DNA of 64,000 nt from Pseudovirgaria hyperparasitica (lineage: Eukaryota > Ascomycota > Dothideomycetes > Acrospermales > Acrospermaceae): the NCBI RefSeq assembly GCF_010093815.1, contig NW_022985555.1:310001-374000 (forward strand), given 5' to 3'. The notes under the pieces were generated by a model that saw nothing but the letters and a program-made list of their open reading frames with translations, had not been told where the DNA came from and did no database searches. The translations under genes and the position numbers were made by a program. Numbering within the stretch: position 1 is the stretch's first letter; the number at the start of each line of letters is the position of its first letter. This document shows, in pieces, positions 33,005-45,231 of the stretch.

Positions 33005-36000
33005 GTTGTTCCTAGGAACTATCACAGTTCCAGTCATTAATAACCATTTATGCAAGGCTCAAAGCACCGATGATACTTACAGATTGCAAAGTTGAAGCGT
33101 ATATGCCAATTGGAAAACGAGGTGAGCAATCTTGTTGATGAGGTCTTTGAATGTTATACTCGAATATATATACTTTCATTCACCGAGTTTCCAATCCACT
33201 TTCGTACAGTAGTACCTAGCCATGAGGAGATACAGTGGTGGGTATTCTGTCAAATCAGGGCAGAGTTCTGATTCCACCACGGAAGATGGCTTGCATTTGC
33301 ATGACAGAAAAAGGAAAATGTCGTCTCCACTGAGAACAATTCGCACGACCAATTGCCGCATACGTATTAATTAGGCGAGTTTGCGATATCCTCCAGCCAG
33401 CCTTTGGTCATATAGGCTGGCGGTTGGGATTCTAAAGGATTACAACGAACGTAGTCTTGTGACGAGTACGAGTATCCACCACAACTGCAGATGGATCATC
33501 CTGATTCCAAATTGAAGTCCTCGCCCCAGCGCCCCCACTCCAGCGACCAACTAACAAATACCCACAGTTTTTAGTTCATCGCGAGTTAGCAGTACTCATG
33601 TTAAGCTTAACTCCAGTGCGAGTCTGTGAGATCTGCCCAAGCAACACCGAGTTTACCAGATCAAGCAATAAGCAGAGGGACTATAGTAACCTTGATAGCT
33701 GATTTCGCTGTCTCTAGCCTTACCCTTTGCAATTTATTAAGTTCGAGATATCTCTAGTCTCTAGAAGTATTGGATCCAAGTATAGTAGCAATATTCACAA
33801 GGGTCTACATATAAGTGCATAAACCTTCTACTAGATTTAGCATCGAAACCTCTCATTGAATATCTGTTTACCTCAGCATGAATTAACAAAATCGCTCAAT
33901 TGCATACTTTTTGCTATATCCTCCTGCACCCTCTCTTCCTCGAGCAAATCGTGTTAGTCGCACTTGTAGCCAATGCAATGCACATTCATGTAGTTACTTA
34001 CGAGGTGAGCGCATTAGGTGCTATCATCCGACTATAGCTAAGCAATCCTTTCACGAGGACTAAGACATTCGCCAACGGGGCGATATCTCATCCTATAGAA
34101 TATGCGCATGACTTCCAAAATGCGCCATGCGATGACTTCCAGCCCATTGAGCCCACATGGCGGCCTTATGGAACCCCCATTCGCTGTCCACCTTAGAGCT
34201 CCCTCACAATGCGCAGGAGAGTTCGCGGTATCGTCATCCGCGCATTAATTACGAGTCTAAGAACCATAAAGCAAGTACAAAGCTTCTATAGTGCCTAAAG
34301 GCTAGTTGTAGACGACCAATGTTAATGATTTCATAGGGTATGTAGGGTTGCACTTGCTCCTGTTATAAGAGTCATCGTTCGACTGATTATCATGAAAGCC
34401 ATACTACCACTGCATTCCTTATGACTACTTACCAAGTCACTGATTGTCATAAGCCACCCAAGCCACCTCCCTGTCCTTAATGGCACCTTATAATGAACAT
34501 TTGGGCTCATGACTGAAGCCACCGTCCCCTCGGTACAGCACACATTATGCATCTTGAAATACTTCTAGCCGTATGCACATAGATCACTCAACCTTTGTTC
34601 CAGACTAAATTATTCAGAGTCACCCTTGTCTTCGTGTAGAGAATCAGCCTGGCGGTATCGTATAACTCCAATGAAGGGGTTCTAGTGGATGGATCAGCTT
34701 CGCAGCTATGTACAATTATGTCGCGGCTGTGACTTACGCCATCTAACCTGCTGCAGAAAAGGTTACAAATGCGAGAGGATATCACTCGGCATGGAAACCG
34801 TATAAGTTGAGGAGCATATCGAAGGGATCTTGTCCTTTCACTGGTGTATTTTCTGAATTTAACCCTATATCTATTATTGAGCAAGTGGCGCTATCCTCAT
34901 AAAAAGCTCAGCTCTTATGGTTCAAGTAAACTCATGCATGACCTGCAGAAATAGTATGTTACCCACAGGGCAGCGTCTAGGCGATGATATAACTAATCCA
35001 ATGGTAATGCCATGCCGAAATACGAAAATACGACATGCTCAGATGCTTCGTACTTGATTCGACCTTTGTTGATGTTCTATCAAAGCCTCCTAAATATCTG
35101 GAGATGCGACACATCTATCAAAGCGGCCGGAGACAAGATATGATAGGGTAGCACCCTGAAGTCAGTACATATCCTTTTGGGTCACAAACTACCGCCAGTG
35201 ATAACGAAGGGGCTCCGAGCATTACTCAATCCGAGCCCTCCAATATACGTCACAGCAAATTCTGTCGAATGGTAGCCTACACTGCACCGCAATTGGGAGA
35301 AGGGTGCAAAGACTACTGTATGAATCTATAAGAGGAAACAGTCGTGAATGCACCATGATCAACCAGGATCGGAGTTTACAGTTCAAGTGATGAAAGTCTA
35401 CTTTCTCATCGTGCAGACGGTAAACATGCCAAATAGAGCTTCTTCAATCTCACATCATAGTATGTTTGATCACTCATAATGATCGTGATCCATAACCAAA
35501 ATGCAATAATAGATCATAAGAATGCTTCGTACTGCCCATGGTACCCGTGTTTTGACTAACTGATGAGGTCCCAAATAAAGCCATCTTCTAACTTTATAAA
35601 CGACGATACCCGAAATTTGGACAAGACTTAGGGAAGCTTGAAATTAAAAGGGTGTTAATAGTGTAATGTTCAAAGAAGTAGTGTTAGTACATTGTCTTGA
35701 TTCATGTACCATATTTGGTTGTCCAGGATTGCACTGTCGACCGTCATAGTTAAGATGTCATGCTTTGGACTTATATGATATGGTGTCCCATTATGAGGAC
35801 ATCAGTCTGTAGATGACTCCAGGTACTCAAAAGCCTCTTTTCGTTGGTGGCTGTCTTTATCAATATGTACTGTGTATAACAATGTACTAGCCAAGAACGG
35901 CACGACTCAGTCATATCAAAGAGTGGGACCATGGTATAGATAACCGTTGCGAACTGTGGGGTCATAAAAGTGGCACAGTAAGCGATAGTATTATGTTGGT

Positions 36001-36401
36001 AAGCCTACAAGCATGAGCTAGATTGCACATGCAAGGGAGTTCATGTTGACCTTCCCAATCTGGGAACATGTCAGCATTTTTGGCGCGGCATACCAGTTAA
36101 TACTGACCAGGCTATATAGAAAGGTGTTCCAGGTGCTATGTAACATATCCCAGCAATGCACAACCAGCCTTGTATCCGAAGCTAGATTCCTGGTCGCGAA
36201 CGAATTTACCCACAGACTCGGGCAAACGCTGCAGATCCGCTTGTTATCGCAAGAACCTGTACAGACAGGGGAACATGCCTAGACTCTGGGAAGTGACCCA
36301 TCAATTTTCATGGATATATGCTCCTCGTGTAATCCTTTAGGGCGACCTATTACTAAATACACCTCTTGCCACGAGCCCAACGCTTTTTCCCAAAAGCCCC
36401 C
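33005..36401. other. Gene-poor, AT-richer stretch of 3.4 kb
   Basis: No open frame above about 100 codons and no recognisable domain in six frames. Spot counts give GC near 28% (35641-35700) and 35% (33841-33900), though other lines reach 50%, against roughly 50-55% in nearby genes. No terminal repeats or transposase motifs were found by eye. It may be old decayed sequence or a long regulatory spacer. The left edge holds the promoter of the secreted-protein gene. Confidence 0.5.
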
Positions 36402-38295
36402 ATGGAACTTCGAGACGACCTCCATCTACATGATTCTCGAGAATATCGTGAGGAGGTTACCGGGCGGGAGACTGATCCAGTCAATAATGCCACAGAATTC
36501 GACAAGCCTAAGAGATCCCGTGCGAACAAAGAGACGAGAGGATTGACGATAGAAGGATACGAGCCTGAGAAAGATGAGCTTGGAGGAACGATATCTGATA
36601 GTCCTAAGAAGAGCGCAAGCCAATCGGTAAAGACTGAGGATCAACAGGAGGAAGATCAGTATCCGCGGATTGCGACAGCCGACGATATCAACAACTTGCC
36701 TCATGTCATGGCGGATATACCTGCAACAGCATGGTTGCTTATTTTCACTGGCGCGGCGTCAGCTTTTGCGCGATATGGCGCCACAACACCATTCCGTAAG
36801 TCCTCCCTTCTGTTTTTGTTCCACAGATACTCCAGTTTCAATGCATTGTACTGATTTGAGGTCAGAAAATTATATCCAGAATCCCCCAGGCAACACCCAG
36901 CTTCCGGGAGGGTTGGGACTTGGTCAAGCGAAGGCCACAATTGTTACAAGCGCGTTCTCGTTTTTCATATACTTGACACCGCTCCCGCTGGGTATTATCT
37001 CAGATGCATGGCTGGGTCGCTACCATACAATGATGCTCTGCTTGGGGCTGCTGGTCACTGGATATATCATACTGGTGATCACGGCTCTCCCAATTTCCCT
37101 GGAGCATAACGCTGGACTCGGTGGCCTTATTGCTTCAATGGTCTTCATAGGACTTGGTCAAGGAGGGCTGAATTCGGTAATCTTTGTCCTCATTGGAGAC
37201 CAGATTCCCGACACTGCACCCGTTGTCACGAGACGAAGGGGAAAGCTTGTAGTCGTCGACCGACAAATCACCATTCAATTTGTTTTCAACTTTCTCTTCT
37301 GGGCCGTCAATCTGGCCTCTCTATCCATCATTGCGACGACATTCATGGAAAGAGTCAGCTTCTGGGCGGCGTATCTTATACCACTCAGTGTCCTATCGAT
37401 CAGTGTAGTACCCATCTTTGTTTGGCGTGGGCGTCTGGTCAGACCGCCTCGTCAAGAGAACGTCATACCAAAAGCGCTTAGACTGGTCCTCTTGGCTTGC
37501 CGTAACGGATTTCATCTGTCTGCTGCGGATCCGTCTCAGCGCCAGATAGACGTCCCGTGGGATTCACGGTTCGTAGGCGAGATACGGCGCGGTTTCAAAG
37601 CATGCCAAGTTATGATCGTCTTCATAATCTTCTGGCTATGCTATAACCAGATGTGGAACAACATTGTGTCACAGGCCGGACAAATGGAGCTATACGGAAT
37701 CTCTAATGACACGATAGTTTTTTTAAACGTTGCCGCCGTAGTCTTGCTAGGACCGATTATCCAACGTTTACAAGAGCTTCTTAGGCGGTACAAAGTTTCC
37801 TTCGGCCCAATCAGACGGATGTCCGTAGCGTTTGTGCTGAATGCGGTGGGCATGGGGTATGCGGCTGGTTTGCAGAAGCTGATATACTCCCGGGGCCCTT
37901 GCTATTCTTATCCCCTGACGTGTCCTCAAGCGTACACAGAAGGAGTCCGAAGTCCTAACAATGTAAATGTATGGCTCCAAGCTCCAATTCATTTCTTACT
38001 TGGTGCGTCGGAAATTCTAGGGTTCGTGACCATGACGGAGTACGCTTATGCTGAAGCGCCATCAAACATGAAAGCAGTTGTCCAGGCCCTCTCGCAGCTT
38101 ACAATAGCACTTGGCTCGGCCTTGGGAATATCCTTGGGACCAGTTTCTCGGGATCCGTGGTTGGTGATACTGTACAGTTGCTTAGCAGCGACAATGGGAG
38201 TAAGCGCTGTAGTATTCTTTCTTCTTTTCTATAAGTCAGATTATACAAGCGATGTCCATAAGGTCGTTCAGGATAAGGAGAAACTCCAGGAATAG
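36402..38295 (+). CDS. PTR2-family proton-coupled di/tripeptide transporter
   Basis: POT/PTR2 peptide:proton symporter, plasma membrane. Exons are 36402-36795 and 36866-38295 (70-bp intron, joining TTPF to QNYIQNPPGN); 607 aa. A ~100-residue hydrophilic, acidic N-terminus precedes membrane helices. Family marks: FARYGATTPFQNYIQNP (the conserved helix-1 E-R-x-x-Y region, here with F-A-R-Y), LGIISDAWLGRYHTMM after helix 2 (D-x-x-x-G-R), VIFVLIGDQIP, and FLLGASEILGFVTMTEYAYAEAP in the late helices. The usual glutamate of the ExxER motif appears changed to alanine/phenylalanine (GAASAFARYG), which in characterised POTs matters for proton coupling; coupling may thus differ. The start is the first ATG in the frame. 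Confidence 0.92.
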
Positions 38296-39146
38296 GTTTG
38301 ATGAAGCCTAGCTGCGAGGTTTAGCGCTATTGATCCTACCATTACTGCTATTAAGCTGGCTTCACGCAATGATTGAGCAGGTGTTTCAGTTATGATCTTA
38401 AGTGTGATACAGGTGTGTTGTGGAATGATCTCAGCAGCGGTTACGCAGACTTAGCAAGGAACGGATGTCAGCTCAGTCTAATCTGACAGAAGTTACTCAT
38501 CACTCTGTAATTGCCAAAATAGTAGATCCGTTTGCGCCAGCCACGAGTGATATGCCATCAATACTTGAAGACACCCTCAGCTTGTGGTACGGTAAATTAG
38601 GACACCATAGTCAAGAACAATTCTTGACCATCACGCAAGATCATTCTAGTCGTGAGCGACCAGTGGATCTGATGGGCATCGAATCACATCAATACCACCA
38701 AGAAACTGGTCCTCCATATTCACAGACCAGCTTTATCCTTGCATGGTGGTCATTAAGCCTAAGCACCTTGGATTGATGTTGGGTTGGTCGATATACAACC
38801 AATCATCGTTATATGGCCAATCTTTCAGGGCCAGTTTTGCGGCCCGAACAGAAGAGAATGAGTCCGTGCGAAAATTTCGACGATAATTAGTAGGCACAAA
38901 AGATATTCCATGGATTGTGAGCAGCCAAGATGATGATGTGGCATGACCTCTGAGCGCGTTGCATTGGTTGTAGTGTACTAACCCTCCTACGTTGCTCTTA
39001 GTCTCATCCATCGGATTATGCCTCAGGCATTACATGTCATGTGGAGCGCGTCTCTTTCGTGTTCCGCATTGGCACTCCCGATGGCCTAATTAATCACTTC
39101 TCAAACTCGCTCCATACGCGCATCTCATCCAAGCGATATTGTTCCA
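38296..39146. other. Intergenic between PTR2 and fta4 genes
   Basis: About 850 bp. A 103-codon frame at 38465-38776 lacks motifs and codon bias. The right end is the fta4 promoter. No gene called. Confidence 0.3.
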
Positions 39147-39988
39147 ATGGCCTCTACTAGTAGCACGATTCCTGCCTTGAAGTCTTCATTTCTCAACGCA
39201 CAAGCAAGAATTCTATCGCAGCCGCTTGAACCTGAGAAGATCCGGCGCCATAGCGGGGACACGATTCCTGACAGCGTTATTCAAGATGTCACGCGGGAGG
39301 GTGAGTGACATGTCATTCGCAGGTTTAAGTAGCAACTCTGGTCTGAATAATTGCAGTCAACCGCGAGCTCAGAAGACACAGCAAATCTGCATACAGCTCG
39401 CTTGCAATTCGCGCTGTTGCCGAACAAATCGACAATCTGTATTGGCGCTCAGCCGAGCCGGACGCACATGACGACGAGCTCGATGAAGGCCCCGACGGCA
39501 TTCGCGTTCTAGGCACAGATGATGATCTTTCGTGGCAGAGGTGATCAGTTGAAAGCTGGCTGAATGGTACGGAATTGGCTAACAGAAAATCTAGCAACAT
39601 ATCTAGACTACCCGCGCTGTTCGAAGACCTAGCACCGGCAGAGGCTCCTTCCGTAGACCTTGATGCGCTCTCGGAGCAGCTTGCGCATCTTCAAGAACTC
39701 GATTCGCGTCGTGCAGCGCTAAATAGAAAGCTTGCCTCATACAATGCATTACTGAAACTCCTAGCACCGTTCGAGCATGCACAAAAAAACATACAACCGA
39801 ACCTAGTCACCAAGGATGGACCCCTGGCGACGGAGCTCACAAAGCTGAGGATGATGAGCTTGCGCGTCAATGGTCGGTTGGGTGACTGGGTCGAGGCGAG
39901 GAAGGCTGAAGACGCAGTTCGCAACGTGGTGTCAGACGAAACATGGCCGAGCGAAGAGGAGAGGCTCGCTGCAGTACTTGCCAGCTAA
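39147..39988 (+). CDS. fta4: Kinetochore Sim4-complex subunit Fta4
   Basis: Subunit of the fungal Sim4/CCAN inner kinetochore complex that links centromeric chromatin to the outer kinetochore. Exons are 39147-39300, 39357-39540 and 39595-39988; 243 aa. The N-terminal family block is clear: LKSSFLNAQARILSQPLEP, then, across intron 1, REVNRELRRHSKSAYSSLAI and RAVAEQIDNLYW. The C-terminal half is a coiled-coil helix (LDALSEQLAHLQELDSRRAA) ending in VRNVVSDETWPSEEERLAAV. Intron 2 has two usable acceptors 9 nt apart (39585, 39594), so a form with three extra residues is possible. It is convergent with the next gene, about 130 bp apart. Confidence 0.85.
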
Positions 39989-40118
39989 GCGATGGCGGTA
40001 CTAATGCGCTACGATATGCGACATTATAACATCACCGGGAGAGTCACATACACACTGGAGTTATCAGCGTGTGCGGTCTCAAAGAGAAACAGACGAAGCG
40101 CACACGCCAAGAAGTACC

Positions 40119-40821
40119 TCAAAAGTCCTGTATGCCGGTTTCGCCTGTGACTTCTTTTCTACCACCACCTTCATCGTCCAGTATCCAGCTCGGCTCTTCC
40201 TCTCGGAAATACGCATCCTCACGTATCCTATCCTCTTCCGAAATATCATCAAGATCCTCATTATCATCGACGGTCTTATACTCGAAGTCCTTGTCGTCCC
40301 CTCGTATAAATCGCATCTCCATCTCATACACCCACCGTGCCCTTCCTTCCTCTTGATTGACTGGAACATCGTCCTTGTCCTCCGCCAATATCTCCCCATC
40401 AGGTCCTCGCTTATACGTTAGGATAGAATTCGGATCTGGGTGCGCAAGCGCGTTGAGTTTGGCTTCTGAGCGTAGGATATCTGCTTCGAGGATACCAGAG
40501 TAACCTTTGGCGCGGCCTTCCGCTTCGCGCTCGGAGCTCGATTGGAAGCGACGGATCAGGCGGTCGTAGAGGAGAGGGTCTAGCTGTGTCAGTCGGGACA
40601 TAGTAAGGAGAACGAAGCTGTGGCTTACCGGCCAGCTCCAATGAGGGGCCGAAATATTCAGGATGTGTGTCTAGGTAGCGCCTGCGACGGTTCTTGACGG
40701 TGATGTACCGATCGCGTGGTGCTTCCCGGGGCATTTCCTGGTGGGTGGACTGAATATCACTGGTTTCTGCATTCGAAGGCTGGTGTGCAGCCATGTCTAG
40801 AGATGTCGGAAAATATGGCAT
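40119..40821 (-). CDS. CCDC97-like (DUF2052) protein
   Basis: Small acidic protein of the CCDC97 C-terminal family; the human member associates with the SF3b splicing factor. Exons are 40821-40629 and 40579-40119 with a 49-bp intron; 217 aa. The join gives the family block RRRRYLDTHPEYFGPSLELA then DPLLYDRLIRRFQSSSERE and RAKGYSGILEADILRSEAKL. The C-terminus is strongly acidic and ends EPSWILDDEGGGRKEVTGE. Two in-frame ATGs, 40821 and 40794, are both plausible; the first is used. It shares a head-to-head promoter with the spermidine-synthase-like gene. Confidence 0.85.
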
Positions 40822-41257
40822 ACTTTGTTTAATCGTGCCGTGAGATAGCGTCTTGCTTTGGGATTGTAATTCGACGTCTATGCGTGCTCGTCATCTCCAT
40901 GTCGCAATAGGACCCTCGCTGGTGGACGCTGAAGACCGCGGCGAGGGACATCGAACGACCAAGGCGGGAACTAGCGTCTCAAGCTAGTGCCGAAAAGGAC
41001 TAGCGCAGTTGAGCCTTATGGGCTACATGCGATGAGCTATAGTAGACTGAACATGCTCATATATCCCGACTCGACACTTGCATGTTTCTCGAGTATCTGA
41101 CAATATAGCGGGACATACCATTGATTGAGATTCAGCGATCTGACAGTCCGACTTATCGCCTATTGTATAGTGACGATATCTCCTGGTTATCACCTATTCC
41201 TTCAACGAGTGAGAAGGAGGCAACTTCTAGCATAGAACTGGAGAGAGAATTGTACCC
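40822..41257. promoter_or_regulatory. Divergent promoter, CCDC97-like / spermidine-synthase-like
   Basis: A 436-bp spacer between head-to-head genes. No clear TATA motif was noticed on either strand. Confidence 0.4.
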
Positions 41258-43071
41258 ATGGCGCCTCAGAAAAAAGGGACCCAAAGGAAAGCTCAGGCCG
41301 TACGTAAAGAAGCTCTAAAGACGGAACCTTCAGTCCTCTCGAATGTCGGAAAAGCAGTACTGCTACTCGCAGTAGCGGGCGCTGCAACTACAGTATCTCA
41401 ACTAAGCCTGTCCCCAGTCTACGGGTCCATCCCCTCTGCTCTATTTCATCAGCGGGCCGTAACGGGTACTGCGCTATCAGCTGTCATGGCGAGACATAGC
41501 CGTACGCTGAAGCGATATGTCCCTAGAAATCTTTCTGAGTTTATTCCGCTGCTTGCATACTGGATCCCACCTATTCAATTCATTATGTTCAAGCTCAGCG
41601 GTCACCTTGGCCCGATCTATGGCCCACTCATAACTGAGATGGTTACCTATCTTCCGCTACTGTTTATGGTAGTGTATGCTGCGGGCGATCTTATTGACAC
41701 GATCGATCTTCGCCAGCTTCAATGGAACTCGACTGTCATAGATATGATCGGGCCTGTACTCTCGTATATCATTGTTACCATATCAAGCAAAGTCACTGCC
41801 TTGCAACTGCCCGGAGCTATGAGCACCAATCAATTTTTGACAAGATCAGGACTTCAGCTACTCCTAGCTTCAATCTTTGCAGCTGCGTCTACCTCATTCT
41901 GGGTAGTGTTGGCGGTCCCGGCCATGATACATACAATGATCGCAAACCCACATTACCACGGTGTGAAAGCTACTGCTGCTCTGAACTCGACATTGGCGGT
42001 GTATAATTATACGATTCTAGAGCGCAGGGAGTCTTTGACTGGATATGTATCCGTTTTGGAGGATCACAACAATTACTTTCGTATCCTACGTTGCGATCAT
42101 AGCTTGCTAGGAGGTAATTGGCTACTCACGCCAGAAAGAATTGCACAAGGCTTCATCATGCCTGAGACCATCTACTCAGTCTTTACTATGCTTGAAGCCG
42201 TGCGACTTGTCGAAACGCCGAAACCGAAACCTGATAGCGAGAAGAGTGCTTTGGTAATGTAAGCGATCTTCAAATACTGAGAGGTCATTTGCTGATAGAC
42301 TTCAGTGGCTTGGGGATAGGCACGGCTCCAAGTGCAATGATTGCGCACGGCATCAACACAACCATCGTCGAGCTTGACCCTGCCGTACTCGAGTTTGCGT
42401 CAAAGTACTTCGATCTGCCAGACAATCACACCGCAGCCGTCATGGACGCGGTGGCCTTTATCAATGAAGTCGCAGTGGCAGCCCCGTCAAGCTACGACTT
42501 TGTCATCCATGATGTGTTTACAGGTGGAGCAGAGCCCGCAGCCCTCTTCACTACAGAATTCCTCCAAGGTATCCGAACTGTTTTGCGCAAGGATGGTGTC
42601 GTTGCCATAGTACGTGATCTACTATATATTGCGATTTGAGCCCACTGACAAACGGAGAATTACGCCGGGGACATGTCCCTCCCGTCCACACAGATAATCC
42701 TCAACACCATACACCATGTATTTCCCACCTGCCGTATCTTCCGCGACTCACCCGAACAAACGAAGTCCGCATCAAGCGACACTGATTTCATCAATATGGT
42801 AGTGTTTTGCACTAATGCGCCAGATGGGAGCAATTTAGTCTTCCGCGAACCTAATTCGAATGACTGGAAAGGGAGTGTCGCACGTCGAAACTACTTGTAT
42901 CCTCGTCCAGACCTGGAGATAAAGTACGAGTTCAAGGGGGCGGAGGCAACAGCGAAGCTGTTACGGAAAGGTGAGACGGCGGAGTTGGAACGACATCAGA
43001 ATGAGGCCGCCATCAGTCATTGGAGAATCATGAGGACAGTCTTGCCAGCTGGGGTTTGGGAGAACTGGTAA
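41258..43071 (+). CDS. Membrane-bound spermidine-synthase-like methyltransferase-fold protein
   Basis: A 572-aa protein with exons 41258-42258, 42306-42609 and 42658-43071. The first ~250 residues hold several hydrophobic helices (for example KAVLLLAVAGAATTVSQ and LLAYWIPPIQFIMFKLSG), predicting an integral membrane part. The C-terminal half is the spermine/spermidine synthase Rossmann domain: VIGLGIGTAPSAMIAHGI (motif I, formed across intron 1), TTIVELDPAVLEFASKYF (motif II), DAVAFINEVAV and YDFVIHDVFTGGAEP. The pattern TM domain plus aminopropyltransferase fold occurs in fungi, and the substrate is not established. It starts with a basic segment (MAPQKKGTQRKAQ). The acidic pair expected in true spermidine synthases is not fully evident, so a different SAM-related activity is possible. 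Confidence 0.87.
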
Positions 43072-43179
43072 TCTAGAACCTTGAATGGGTTGATATGGGA
43101 TATGTTTTGAGTATGCTGGCGCCGGCGCCGGCGTGAGTTTTTGATTCCTCTCCTGGATAGTTGCTACGCGACCCTGTTT

Positions 43180-43900
43180 CTATCCCTCCATTTCCTCATC
43201 CTTCTTATTCACTCCCTCGCACCCAGTATTCTCTGCCATCTCGCCTTCCGCCTCCCTGCAAAATCCCTCCATCTCCCAGTCCTCAAACCGATTCGCCGAA
43301 CACCCCAACAGCGTTTGAATGGCGTGCATCTCATTATGATGTACTCGCAGGAACTCTCCCGATTGCTCTGCTAATGTACCCTCGTGTCTATCTCGGGCAG
43401 CGAGCATACTAAGCGCTTCGTCAAGAACAGGATCTGGACGTGCAAGGGCAAGTCTAGAGCGACGTGAGACAATAGGTACATCGCCCGCCTCCCGACTGCG
43501 CAATCCACAACCCTCCAACTCACTTACATACACTTTTGACGCAACACCATCCGCAATGTGGTCTAAGCCGGCTTCATTCTCCTATTTACAAGTCAGCAGA
43601 TTTTCGGGGGATTATGTGAGGATTACCCCCTAAACGCTTGCCACCGACAAACAATGTCGAATAACGTACCGTGAGTGGAATTTCCTGCGTGGTCTTGTAT
43701 TTCCGGTCTAGCACAATCATGTCTACGAGACTGGACGCATAGAAGTCGCGCATGAGCGTGCGGTATGCGACGCGAAAACGGCAATGGTCATAGAGGGCCT
43801 GTGTTTCAGCGCTCACAGTTGTGGTGGAAGGCGTGTTTTGGGTGCTGCGTGCGTGGTGTAGGGGGCTGTGGGCGCCTCGTCCGGAGCAGCGAACTGGCAT
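43180..43900 (-). CDS. Unrecognised 210-aa protein
   Basis: Two exons, 43900-43670 and 43581-43180, with an 88-bp intron joining TTQEIPLT to ENEAGLDHIADG. The ATG at 43900 has a favourable context (caacaATGcc). The N-terminus is Arg/His/Ser-rich without acidic residues for the first 30 positions, which could be a mitochondrial presequence. The middle has a helical block (FRVAYRTLMRDFYASSLVDM), and the tail is rich in Glu and ends EEMEG. No family recognised. The frame continuity across a canonical intron and the high GC3 support a real gene. Its stop faces that of the spermidine-synthase-like gene, 108 bp away. Confidence 0.65.
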
Positions 43901-45231
43901 TGTTGGAGATGTAAGTAAGGGTGTTTGTACCCGAGTTGTTACTTGGTGATCTTGTGTGTATTATGGATGGTGTTGTGGGATGTCAGTGTCGTGAGGTGGA
44001 TTTTGACACTATGAAGTAGGAGGTCAGGCATTAAGTAGATACATAGGGGCTCTCAGGTGTGGTGACCTGCAATGAACTGGTGATCTGATCGTGATGTGGG
44101 CCGGTCATTGTTCTAGCTTGTTTGCGGTGATGCGCGTTCTAGAGGACGGTGACAGTGACAGGTGTCCCAGGGGTCATGTTATGGGCCAGGGGTTGTGTGC
44201 GCCACTTCCCTCGCGAAGCAGTATCCATGTCAAAACTTCGGAAAGTGGAATTTCGTGGCGTTCGTGGATGTCGACGGTTATTGGTGAGTGTTGTGTATGA
44301 TTAGCAATTTATGGCTGTGTCGTAGCTTTGTTCGCTGAACAGTGACGGAAGTGTCCTGTCTGCCGTGACTACGGCCTCCGATTGGCATGCCTTCACGCAG
44401 TAATGTGACACTTTCGACGGTTAAAAAGACCAATATTACGAACTTCATGACTATTCTCGATGCATTAACATGCCGCTTCCTCTCTATCGAATATGTTCTC
44501 ACCAATCCCTACCGATATTTCCTGTATAGTGATGCCACAGTGTTGTCATTATCAATACACGGATCGATTAACCTGTAAAGTTGCTCATAACGTGTTTTGA
44601 ATCAATGGAGCAGTAGCACATTGCCATGGTCTTCTCCAGGCTGAAGCTGCTCATACTTTGTAGAGCTTTTCACGAGATAGTAGCTTTGATTACGAAATTA
44701 CTACATGTAGTCGTTGTGATCATTGGGATTTGTTAAGTACAATTTTTATGGGACGTGAAACTTAGAAATCGAAGCGTAGCGAGTTGATAATTCGATGTTA
44801 TTAGACATGTCAATATATTATGAACGTAACGACCCTGCAGTCTTGTGCTGTTGAGTCGGGCTGAAGTGACTGCCTACTCAGTGGTTGTACGGATTGGATA
44901 GCAGGCCTAATTGTATTAAGATTTCTGTTTTTTTGTGGCATCTGCGTTTGTATTGATACCTGTATCACTCTGGGCTCACTCCTATCGCCGATAGTACACA
45001 GGCAAGAGTCGACATCATCAGGTAGGATACGAGGCGTTTTGCATTGTGGGGCTTTCCCCTTTACCACTAGCTATTTGCAGCTCTATATTTATAGTTTGGC
45101 AAACCGAAAACATTAGAATTACAGTTATTGGATTGTGTTCTATGAGTCTGATCGCACAAGCATCACAATTTCTGGGAGCATCTCCGGAAATACCGAGACA
45201 AATTGCGAAAACAGATGATTGCAACTTGCGC
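43901..45231. other. Intergenic, promoter of the 210-aa gene and AT-richer spacer
   Basis: About 1.3 kb. 44580-45000 is AT-richer with no open frames of note. No repeat or gene recognised. Confidence 0.35.

Noticed and set aside
33850-34000. GTAAGT donor with a GACTAAC branch-like motif on the minus strand
   Set aside because: A short downstream frame is open, but the upstream exon side has stops in every frame and no start, so no gene could be supported.
33005-36401. Transposon or LTR element in the gene-poor stretch
   Set aside because: No terminal repeats, target-site duplications or transposase/reverse-transcriptase motifs were found by eye, so no element is named.
43110-43135. GCGCCGGCGCCGGCG palindromic run
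   Set aside because: A short GC-rich simple sequence between convergent genes; too small and lacking context to call a regulatory site or terminator.
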